Positions 1-5,218 of a stretch of 5,543 bases of DNA are shown in pieces. Source of the stretch: an uncultured Bacillota bacterium (GTDB lineage Bacteria > Bacillota > Limnochordia > Limnochordales > ZCTH02-B6); the NCBI GenBank assembly GCA_937916565.1, contig CALFSR010000030.1, positions 1 through 5,543 of the forward strand, given 5' to 3'. A model generated the notes under the pieces. That model made no database searches, was not told the DNA's origin, and worked only from the letters and a program-made list of their open reading frames with translations. The translations under genes were made by a program, and so were the position numbers. How positions within the stretch are numbered: position 1 is the stretch's first letter; every line of letters begins with the position of its first letter.

Positions 1-1
1 C

Positions 2-1093
2 AAGCTGCACGTCGACGGCGACGCCGTGTTGCCGTTCAGCGGGCAGCCGCTCGGCTTGCAGTTTGGGCAAGCATACGTGGACATCTACGGCAACAGCACC
101 GACTGGCGGATCGGCCGCCAAATCGTCAGCTGGGGCACGGCCGACGGTATCAATCCGACGAACGTGATCAACCCGCAAGGGGCGTTGTCCCCGGCGTCCC
201 TCGCCCTCGCGGGCGAAGCGCCCAAGGGCACGCCGGTCCTGGCGGTGCAGGGTACGTACTACGGGGCGTCAGGCTGGGGCTTTACCGGCGTGGGCGTGGC
301 CGAGTTCGTGCCGGCGGAGACAGCGAGGCAGATCCTCCAGGCGATCGCCGCCCGCATCGGCGGGCAGATGGGCGGGGGCCCGCTGCCGATCGACGGACCC
401 GCTCCCGTTCCCGCCGACGGTTCGCAGATCGAGTGGGCTGCCCGGGCCGAAGGGATGATTGGCGGCCACAACGTGTACTTCACGTACTTCCGCGGCTGGG
501 ATGACTACCCGGCGGCATGGATTGAGTTCACGACGATGCCGGGGCCTGACCCGACCCCGGTGCCGGAGCGGCTGGCCGCCGCGTACCGCAAGGTGCAAAA
601 GTTGGGCGTCGCGACCGCGGGCACGGTAGGACCGGCCGGTCTTTGGACGGAGCTGTCCTACACGGTGCCGGAGCAGCTGCCCGTGCTGGACGGTCCCGGG
701 GCGCTTTCCTCCAACGGACCGTCCGTCGAAGCCGTCGTCGGCGCCGACTTTACCTTCGCCGGCGGCGTCATGGTGTCCGGCCAGCTCGTGTACAACGGCG
801 GGGGCTCGCTCCTCAACCCCTACAAGGAGCCCGGCGCCGGGCCTTCGCCCCAGACTTACCTCGTGGCCGTCGTGCGGTACTCGCCGGAGGTTGGTCACGA
901 TCTGCAAGGCACGGCGCTCATCAACGCCAAGGACGGCGGCGTCCTGGCCATGGGCCGTTACACGTACGACATCAACCAGGCCACCCGGCTCATCCTCGGC
1001 GCGGCCCACGTCATCGCGGGCCCGGGCTCGGAGTTCCGCGAGATCAAGCCTAGCGCCGACCTGATCACGGCCGGGATTGAGTTCAGCTTCTAG
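2..1093 (+). CDS. Outer-membrane beta-barrel protein (porin-like, DUF1302-like), 5' end missing
   Basis: The reading frame is open from the first bases of the window, so the gene begins outside it; the GTG at 26 is only an internal codon. The visible 363 residues are rich in Gly, aromatic and alternating polar/hydrophobic stretches, as in transmembrane beta-strands, with a Pro/Gly-rich segment around residues 122-142 that looks like a long surface loop. Residues 35-58 (WRIGRQIVSWGTADGINPTN and the following VINP) resemble the conserved strand-turn of DUF1302-like porins. The last residues, LITAGIEFSF, place hydrophobic residues at every second position and end in Phe, the signal read by the BAM outer-membrane insertion machinery. 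The protein probably forms a channel or passive transporter in an outer membrane; the substrate is unknown. Family assignment is from motif resemblance only. The signal peptide, if any, lies outside the window. Confidence 0.72.
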   Translation, partial: KLHVDGDAVLPFSGQPLGLQFGQAYVDIYGNSTDWRIGRQIVSWGTADGINPTNVINPQGALSPASLALAGEAPKGTPVLAVQGTYYGASGWGFTGVGVAEFVPAETARQILQAIAARIGGQMGGGPLPIDGPAPVPADGSQIEWAARAEGMIGGHNVYFTYFRGWDDYPAAWIEFTTMPGPDPTPVPERLAAAYRKVQKLGVATAGTVGPAGLWTELSYTVPEQLPVLDGPGALSSNGPSVEAVVGADFTFAGGVMVSGQLVYNGGGSLLNPYKEPGAGPSPQTYLVAVVRYSPEVGHDLQGTALINAKDGGVLAMGRYTYDINQATRLILGAAHVIAGPGSEFREIKPSADLITAGIEFSF

Positions 1094-1104
1094 AACGCTG
1101 GCCG

Positions 1105-1125
1105 CACGGCGGTGCTCCCGCCGTG
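1105..1125. terminator. GC-rich hairpin just after the beta-barrel gene
   Basis: CACGGCGG (1105-1112) pairs perfectly with CCGCCGTG (1118-1125) around a 5-base loop, 11 bases after the TAG stop of the beta-barrel gene. There is no following T-run, so it is at best a weak or Rho-assisted terminator, or a 3'-end stabiliser. Confidence 0.35.
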
Positions 1126-1140
1126 GAACGCAGCAAGCAA

Positions 1141-1175
1141 GTGCAGGCGGTTTCTCCCGGAGAAACCGCCTGCAC
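1141..1175. terminator. Perfect 16-bp inverted repeat between convergent genes, probable bidirectional terminator
   Basis: GTGCAGGCGGTTTCTC (1141-1156) is followed by a 3-base loop (CCG) and its exact complement (1160-1175). It lies between two genes that converge on it: the beta-barrel gene ends at 1093 and the GGDEF-EAL gene ends at 1245. Position and symmetry suggest it stops transcription from both sides. Neither flank has a U-tract, which is unusual for a classical intrinsic terminator, so mRNA 3'-end protection or another structured role remains possible. Confidence 0.6.
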
Positions 1176-1222
1176 CGCGTGGGTGGAATCTGGCCGCGTG
1201 GATGGGATCATGTGTCGGCGCC

Positions 1223-1242
1223 CCGGGGAGCAGGCGCCCCGG
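1223..1242 (-). terminator. Short GC hairpin directly after the GGDEF-EAL stop codon
   Basis: On the minus strand CCGGGG and CCCCGG form a 6-bp stem with an 8-base loop, starting only two bases after the TAG at 1245-1247. The same stretch contains a 10-bp direct repeat, GGCGCCCCGG, at 1217-1226 and 1233-1242, so other foldings compete. No T-run follows. It may contribute to 3'-end formation together with the larger hairpin at 1141-1175. Confidence 0.25.
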
Positions 1243-1244
1243 CG

Positions 1245-2903
1245 CTACGCCGTCAACTGCCGGAGGGCGCCCTGGGGGCGGCCGAAATGGTAGCCTTGGC
1301 CGCAGACGATGCCGAGTTCCTTGAGGTACGCGGCCGTGGCGGCGTCTTCCACACCTTCGGCGATGGTGGTCAGTCCAAAGGCGTCCGCGAGCAGGGTAAT
1401 GGCCTGCACCATGGCCCGGTGCCGGGGACTATCCTGCAGATCCCGGACGAGCCCGCCGTCAATCTTGACCGCGTCCACCTGCAGGTGCCGCAAGTAGGCA
1501 AACGAATTGAACCCCGCGCCGAAGTCGTCCAGCAGGACCCGGCAAGACGTCCTGCGCAACCGGTCGATGACCTTGCGGGCCATGTTGAGGTCGTGGATGA
1601 CCGCGGTTTCCGTCAGCTCGAGCCCAAGCCGGGCCGCCCCGTGGCCGAGCTTCTCCAGTTCCCGCAAAAGCCACGCCATAAGCTCCTCGTCGTTAAACGC
1701 GTGGCCGGAGACGTTGATGGTGAGCGACACGCCCGGATTTTCGCGTAAGGTGCGAAGCGTCTGCTCCATCACCCAACGGTCGATCTCGTTCATGAAGCCG
1801 GCCAGCTCCGCCAGGGCGAGAAACTCTCCCGCCGAGACGATCCGGCCGTCCGCCTCCCGCAGGCGGAGCAGGCTTTCGTAGGCGTACGTCCGCCCGTCGT
1901 ACAAGTGGACGATGGGCTGGTAGTGCAGGAGCAGGCGGCCTTCCATGAGCGCCTGGCGGACCCGCTGGCCCGCTGCGAACTCGGCGCTGACGCGGCCGGT
2001 CGGGGGACTTGAGCTCTGCGCGACCTGTACCCGGTTTCCGCCCCGCAGCTTGGCCTGGTACATGGCCGCATCCGCCTGCGACAGCAGCTGCTCCACATCG
2101 AGGCCGCTCTCTACCGGCACGAGCCCGATGCTGACGGTTACGAACACGCTCTGGCCGTCCACGTTGACCGGCAGCGCCCCGACGGCTTGCCGGAGCCGCT
2201 GCGCGGTGCGCACCGCTTCCTCGAGATCCGTGTCGTTGAGCAAGATGACGAACTCGTCTCCCGCCACCCGGGCGAGCAGGTCCCGCGCCTGCAGGTTGGC
2301 CTTGAGCCTCTGGGCCAAGGCGATAAGGGCCTTATCCCCCGCGGAATGGCCCATGGTGTCGTTGATCATTTTGAGGTTATCCATGTCCAGCAGCACCAGG
2401 GCGCTGCCGACGCCTCGATCTACCAGCGCAATGGCCCGCTCCACCGCCGCCTGCAAGGCAATCCGGTTGGGAAGCCCGGTCAGGGCGTCGTGGGTGGCCA
2501 AGTACTCCAGTTGCTCTTCCTGGTGCTTGCGCTGGGTGATGTCGCTCTTGATGGCGATGAAGTGGGTAACCTCACCATTGGTATGGACCGGGGTAATTGT
2601 CTGCTCTTCGACGTAGAGGGAGCCGTCCTTGCGGCGGTTGATCACCTGTCCGTGCCACGGCTGGCCCGAGAGGATGGTGTCCCACAGTTGACGGTAAAAC
2701 GCTTCATCGTGGCGGCCAGAGCGCAAAAGGCGCGGCGTCCGGCCCATGACCTCTTCAGGTTCATAGCCTGTCAGCCGCGTAAACGCCGCATTGACCCATT
2801 GAATGCGGCCATCGCGATCCGTGATCACGACGGCGTTGGCCGCCGCGTCCAGAGCGATGGCCTTGAGGGCGGTCAAATCCGGTGCCTCTGAGGCTGCGTC
2901 CAT
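1245..2903 (-). CDS. PAS-GGDEF-EAL cyclic-di-GMP signalling protein
   Basis: This 552-residue protein is a predicted soluble sensor that makes and/or degrades the second messenger cyclic di-GMP; no membrane segment is seen. An N-terminal PAS domain (about 15-125, with GYEPEEVMGR, a Trp at 83, RRKDGSLY and a closing DIT) resembles the NifL/Aer group that often holds flavin, so a redox or oxygen cue is possible but inferred. The GGDEF domain (about 133-295) has the metal-binding LDMDNLKMIND segment (D173) and the active-site variant AGDEF (214-218); the usual RxxD inhibitory site is QARD (205-208), lacking Arg. The EAL domain (about 312-550) has ESL (E343), INVS (N397), ELTET (E429, E432), DDFG (D459, D460), VKIDG (K480), AEGVE (516-519) and Gln526, so the hydrolase residues look complete. 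The ATG has a good AAGGGAG site (2911-2917) seven bases upstream. Net activity, synthesis or hydrolysis, cannot be read from sequence. Confidence 0.95.
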   Translation of the reverse strand: MDAASEAPDLTALKAIALDAAANAVVITDRDGRIQWVNAAFTRLTGYEPEEVMGRTPRLLRSGRHDEAFYRQLWDTILSGQPWHGQVINRRKDGSLYVEEQTITPVHTNGEVTHFIAIKSDITQRKHQEEQLEYLATHDALTGLPNRIALQAAVERAIALVDRGVGSALVLLDMDNLKMINDTMGHSAGDKALIALAQRLKANLQARDLLARVAGDEFVILLNDTDLEEAVRTAQRLRQAVGALPVNVDGQSVFVTVSIGLVPVESGLDVEQLLSQADAAMYQAKLRGGNRVQVAQSSSPPTGRVSAEFAAGQRVRQALMEGRLLLHYQPIVHLYDGRTYAYESLLRLREADGRIVSAGEFLALAELAGFMNEIDRWVMEQTLRTLRENPGVSLTINVSGHAFNDEELMAWLLRELEKLGHGAARLGLELTETAVIHDLNMARKVIDRLRRTSCRVLLDDFGAGFNSFAYLRHLQVDAVKIDGGLVRDLQDSPRHRAMVQAITLLADAFGLTTIAEGVEDAATAAYLKELGIVCGQGYHFGRPQGALRQLTA

Positions 2904-2938
2904 GGAGAATCTCCCTTAGACCCCCGTTCCCATCTATT

Positions 2939-2968
2939 AGCATACCTGAAATTACCAAGCTTTGGCCA
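2939..2968 (-). promoter_or_regulatory. Possible sigma-A promoter of the GGDEF-EAL gene
   Basis: On the minus strand TATGCT (2939-2944) is a 4-of-6 match to the -10 box, with TGGCCA (2963-2968) 18 bases upstream as a 4-of-6 match to the -35 box. Transcription would begin near 2932, about 28 bases before the ATG, in an AT-richer patch of an otherwise GC-rich region. Both boxes are imperfect, and readthrough from the thiolase transcript is an alternative. Confidence 0.35.
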
Positions 2969-3028
2969 GGGTTCACCGTACAACTCCGGCAGTGACACTT
3001 GTCCTGAAAACGGGGAGTATTTGTCTCG

Positions 3029-3075
3029 TTACGACGCGACGGTGAGATGCCCGCTTGCTACGACCCGACGGTGAG
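3029..3075. repeat. 18-bp near-direct repeat of a gene's 3' end
   Basis: TTACGACGCGACGGTGAG (3029-3046) and CTACGACCCGACGGTGAG (3058-3075) match at 16 of 18 positions, with a 29-base offset. The second copy is the stop codon and last five codons of the minus-strand beta-sandwich gene; the first lies just beyond that stop and, on the minus strand, also ends in a stop triplet (TAA). It looks like a small local duplication of the coding end. Confidence 0.7.
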
Positions 3076-3327
3076 GCGCACGTGGGTGGTGCGGCCCAGT
3101 TCCACCTCGACTTCGTCGAGAAATCCTTGCAGGCCGTCGGTCACGACCTCAACCCGGTAGATGCCGGCGAAAAGAAGCCGCGACGTGAACTCGCCGTGTT
3201 CGTTGGTCGTCTGCAGGTCGACGACGACGCCGTTGTCGACGACGCGCACCGAGGCGTCCGGCAACGGCCGTCCGTCCGGCGCGGTGACGTGGCCATGGAT
3301 ACGCCCCGGCGGTTCGGGTCGATTCAC
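3058..3327 (-). CDS. Small carboxypeptidase-regulatory-like beta-sandwich protein
   Basis: The 89-residue product is almost entirely one prealbumin-like beta-sandwich domain of the carboxypeptidase regulatory-like class. Residues 9-87 contain the typical order: GRIHGHVTAPDGRPLPDASV, then a T-N-E-H-G-E-F turn, an A-G-I-Y-R-V-E-V strand and a closing V-E-L-G-R-T-T-H-V-R-L-T-V strand. Such domains usually stabilise or attach to larger secreted or surface proteins, but here there is no signal peptide, no membrane segment and no partner domain, so a cytosolic, stand-alone role is implied and its function is unknown. The GTG at 3327 is preferred because the domain begins soon after it and a purine-rich AAGGAGGAAGAGGG stretch (3332-3345) precedes it; a longer ATG version from 3438 would overlap the thiolase end with a low-complexity Arg-rich tail. 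It starts 56 bases after the thiolase stop and is probably cotranscribed with it. Confidence 0.72.
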   Translation of the reverse strand: MNRPEPPGRIHGHVTAPDGRPLPDASVRVVDNGVVVDLQTTNEHGEFTSRLLFAGIYRVEVVTDGLQGFLDEVEVELGRTTHVRLTVGS

Positions 3328-3355
3328 CGAGCCCTCTTCCTCCTTCGCCGGATCT

Positions 3356-3376
3356 CCGGGCGGTTCGCCGCTCCGG
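3356..3376 (-). other. Bulged hairpin between thiolase and beta-sandwich genes
   Basis: On the minus strand CCGG-A-GCGG, loop CGAA, then CCGCCCGG folds into an 8-bp stem with one bulged A, seven bases after the thiolase stop. With no T-run it is unlikely to terminate transcription fully. It might tune the ratio of upstream to downstream message or protect the thiolase 3' end; this is inference. Confidence 0.3.
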
Positions 3377-3383
3377 CTCGGTT

Positions 3384-4571
3384 CTACGAGTCTGCCAGCT
3401 CGAGCACGACGGCTTCGCCCTGGCCGCCGCCGCTGCAAATGGCGGCCACGCCGAACTGCACGCCTCGGCGCTGCATCTCAAGGGCCAGCGTGAGGACGAT
3501 CCGCGCCCCGCTGGCTCCGATGGGATGGCCGAGGGCGATGGCGCCGCCGTTGACATTGACGATCTCCGGATCCCACTCTCCCATGCGGGTGCTCACCAGG
3601 GTTACGACGGCGAAGGCCTCGTTGATCTCCACCAGGCCGACATCGCTCCGGCTTAGGCCCGCCTTGGCCAACGCTTTTTCGGCGGCCAGCGCCGGCACCG
3701 TCGCGAGGTAGGGCGGTTCGGCGGACACGGTGGCGTGCGAGCGGATCCGCACCAGCGGCTTGCGACCTTCGGCCCGGGCCCTGTCCTCGCGCATCAGCAC
3801 CAGCGCTGCAGCGCCGTCGTTGATCCCGGGCGCGTTGCCGGCGGTGATGCAGCCTTCGCTGGCAAAGGCGGGGCGCAGCTGGGCGAGCTTTTCCGGGCTT
3901 GTGTCCCGGCGGGGCGCTTCGTCGGTGTCAAACAGCCGCACGCCCTTGCGGCCGTCGGGGACTTCGACAGGTGTTGTTTCCAGGGCCATGCGCCCGGCGT
4001 CGATAGCCGCCAGAGCCCGCACGTGGCTGCGGTACGCCCAGGCGTCCTGTTCCTCGCGGCTGACGCCAAACTCCTTGGCCATTTGCTCTCCGTGACGGCC
4101 CATGTGCACGTCGTGAAAGGCGCACCACAAGCCGTCGTGCACGGTCGCGTCCAGCACTTGGCCGTGGCCGAGGCGATGTCCAAAACGGGCGCCCGGCAAA
4201 AGGTACGGCCCGCGGCTCATGTTCTCCATGCCGCCGGCGACGACGACGTCCGCTTCTCCGGCGCGGATGAGCAGATCGGCCAAGTTTACGGCCCGCATGC
4301 CGGATGCGCACACTTTGTTGATCGTCTCGGAAGTGACGGTGACGGGCAGCCCGGCACCGATGCTCGCCTGCCGCGACGGGATCTGGCCCGCTCCGGCCTG
4401 TACCACCATGCCCATGATGACGTTGTCGACCTGTGGGCCGGGGACGTCGGCCCGCGTTAGGGCGGCGCGGATAGCTGCGGCGCCGAGCTTCGTCGCGGGG
4501 ACGTCTTTGAGGGAACCACCGAACGTGCCAAAGGGTGTGCGGGCTCCAGCCAAAATTACGGTCGCCGGCAT
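3384..4571 (-). CDS. Acetyl-CoA acetyltransferase (thiolase)
   Basis: The 395-residue cytosolic enzyme has the normal thiolase length and interconverts two acetyl-CoA with acetoacetyl-CoA plus CoA, or cleaves longer 3-ketoacyl-CoAs in fatty-acid oxidation. The N-terminal half carries the acyl-accepting Cys88 in NKVCASGMRAVN, followed by VAGGMENMS (111-119). The C-terminal half carries NEAF (317-320), GGAIALGHPIGASG with His349, and ICSGGGQGEA with the acid/base Cys379. The CoA-binding loop reads TAGNAPGINDGAAA (243-256), with Pro248 where many family members have Ser. The ATG at 4571 has an AAGGAGG site (4580-4586) eight bases upstream and gives the expected N-terminus; an in-frame ATG at 4667 lies at the predicted transcription start and is rejected. 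Sequence alone does not separate biosynthetic from degradative thiolase, and no other beta-oxidation or polyhydroxybutyrate gene is nearby. Confidence 0.96.
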   Translation of the reverse strand: MPATVILAGARTPFGTFGGSLKDVPATKLGAAAIRAALTRADVPGPQVDNVIMGMVVQAGAGQIPSRQASIGAGLPVTVTSETINKVCASGMRAVNLADLLIRAGEADVVVAGGMENMSRGPYLLPGARFGHRLGHGQVLDATVHDGLWCAFHDVHMGRHGEQMAKEFGVSREEQDAWAYRSHVRALAAIDAGRMALETTPVEVPDGRKGVRLFDTDEAPRRDTSPEKLAQLRPAFASEGCITAGNAPGINDGAAALVLMREDRARAEGRKPLVRIRSHATVSAEPPYLATVPALAAEKALAKAGLSRSDVGLVEINEAFAVVTLVSTRMGEWDPEIVNVNGGAIALGHPIGASGARIVLTLALEMQRRGVQFGVAAICSGGGQGEAVVLELADS

Positions 4572-4670
4572 GGCGCGCCCCTCCTTGCGGCAAGCGAGAT
4601 CCCGGAGATGGCTTCGGGTTTGGAGGAGACGTTTGCTCCCTGCGGGACTATCCCAAGGAAATACCATTCA

Positions 4671-4679
4671 ATTATACCA
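4671..4679 (-). promoter_or_regulatory. Extended -10 promoter of the thiolase gene
   Basis: On the minus strand TGGTATAAT combines a perfect TATAAT (4671-4676) with the TG of an extended -10 element (4678-4679). No good -35 box is seen at 16-18 bases, which extended -10 promoters tolerate. The start would be near 4664, leaving a leader of roughly 90 bases before the thiolase ATG. The AT-rich patch stands out against the GC-rich surroundings. Confidence 0.7.
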
Positions 4680-4709
4680 TGTTTGGTTGCGGGGACCTGG
4701 GTTTGGCGC

Positions 4710-4750
4710 AAAAGAAACCGGCCCACCGCACGAGCACCTGCGATGGGCCG
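4710..4750 (-). terminator. Intrinsic terminator of the tRNA operon
   Basis: On the minus strand CGGCCCATCGCA (4739-4750) pairs with TGCGGTGGGCCG (4719-4730) as a 12-bp stem with one G-T pair and an 8-base loop, followed by TTTCTTTT. It lies four bases after the CCA end of tRNA-Thr and reads in the same direction, so it should release the tRNA precursor and shield the thiolase promoter just downstream. Confidence 0.92.
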
Positions 4751-4754
4751 AGTC

Positions 4755-4830
4755 TGGAGCTGGCGACCGGGCTCGAACCGGTGACCTGCGCATTACGAGT
4801 GCGCCGCTCTGCCTGCTGAGCTACGCCAGC
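4755..4830 (-). tRNA. tRNA-Thr (anticodon CGT)
   Basis: The 76-base minus-strand gene folds as a complete cloverleaf: acceptor GCTGGCG/CGCCAGC, D-stem GCTC/GAGC, anticodon stem GCGCA/TGCGC enclosing loop CTCGTAA (anticodon CGT, reading ACG), T-stem ACCGG/CCGGT with loop TTCGAGC, discriminator T and an encoded CCA. All stems are fully paired. It is second in the operon, eight bases downstream of tRNA-Gly. A C34 anticodon dedicated to ACG suits a GC-rich genome. Confidence 0.97.
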
Positions 4831-4838
4831 GCCGGAAG

Positions 4839-4913
4839 TGGAGCGGATGACGGGATTCGAACCCGCGGCCCTCGGCTTGGGAAGCCGATGCTCTACCACT
4901 GAGCTACATCCGC
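4839..4913 (-). tRNA. tRNA-Gly (anticodon CCC)
   Basis: The 75-base minus-strand gene folds as a cloverleaf: acceptor GCGGATG/CATCCGC, D-stem GCTC/GAGC, anticodon stem TCGGC/GCCGA with loop TTCCCAA (anticodon CCC, reading GGG), T-stem GCGGG/CCCGT with one G-T pair and loop TTCGAAT, discriminator T and an encoded CCA. It is the first gene of the two-tRNA transcript, with a leader of about 25 bases. Confidence 0.97.
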
Positions 4914-4944
4914 CTGCGTGCCGGCACCTGCACCAGCACCGATA

Positions 4945-4973
4945 AGTATACGCCAGGCGCCGGGAAAGATCAA
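4945..4973 (-). promoter_or_regulatory. Sigma-A promoter of the tRNA-Gly/tRNA-Thr operon
   Basis: On the minus strand TTGATC (4968-4973, 4 of 6 to TTGACA) and TATACT (4945-4950, 5 of 6 to TATAAT) are separated by exactly 17 bases. Transcription would begin near 4938, about 25 bases before the mature 5' end of tRNA-Gly. The promoter sits in the gap shared with the divergent small ORF at 5012. Confidence 0.8.
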
Positions 4974-5011
4974 GCGGGTCGATGGGCACCCTATCCCCGG
5001 AGGTGGGGTCC

Positions 5012-5209
5012 ATGCGCCTGCGCGGTCTTCGCCGCCGGCGTCCGCTCTTGCGCATCGACAATCCCGACGATGCCGACCTGCAGCCGTCATCGTCCGTGAG
5101 CGACGACGACACGCTGGTGGCCATTGACAGCCCCGACGACGTGGACGTGTACCTGACCGGCGAAACGGGGCCTTACCCGGCCGACGACGGGGAGCCGTGG
5201 CGCGATTAG
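5012..5209 (+). CDS. Small acidic hypothetical protein with internal repeat, upstream of yetF-like gene
   Basis: I do not recognise this 65-residue protein. It begins with a basic segment (MRLRGLRRRRPLLR) and turns strongly acidic, ending in GEPWRD. Two related segments, RIDNPDDADL (14-23) and AIDSPDDVDVYL (37-48), suggest a short internal duplication with an I-D-x-P-D-D core. No signal peptide or membrane helix is visible. The ATG at 5012 is chosen because GGAGGT (4999-5004) sits seven bases upstream; an in-frame ATG at 4982 lacks such a site. The stop is followed after six bases by the YetF/DUF421 gene in the same frame, so the two are probably translated from one message. It may be a partner of that membrane protein, but this rests only on position. 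Confidence 0.66.
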   Translation: MRLRGLRRRRPLLRIDNPDDADLQPSSSVSDDDTLVAIDSPDDVDVYLTGETGPYPADDGEPWRD

Positions 5210-5218
5210 GCCGTCGTG

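Noticed and set aside
269..1009. Minus-strand open frame of 246 codons opposite the beta-barrel gene
   Set aside because: Arg/His/Gly-rich composition typical of a GC-rich shadow frame, with no domain and no ribosome site noted.
2187..2891. Long plus-strand open frame of 234 codons opposite the GGDEF-EAL gene
   Set aside because: It is a mirror of a well-supported conserved gene in GC-rich DNA, where stop codons are rare on the opposite strand. The product shows no recognisable domain.
3328..3438. ATG at 3438 as start of the beta-sandwich gene
   Set aside because: It would add an Arg/Pro-rich, domain-less stretch that overlaps the end of the thiolase coding region; the GTG at 3327 fits the domain and the purine-rich site better.
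3735..4460. Plus-strand open frame of 241 codons opposite the thiolase
   Set aside because: It lies wholly inside a clear thiolase gene and has no recognisable domain.
4572..4667. Upstream ATG at 4667 giving a 427-residue thiolase
   Set aside because: It falls at or just before the predicted transcription start, and the 32 extra residues do not belong to the family. The ATG at 4571 has a strong ribosome site.
4653..4670. TGAATG half-site near the thiolase transcription start, reminiscent of FadR-type operators
   Set aside because: The second half-site matches the expected inverted repeat poorly, so it is not better than chance.
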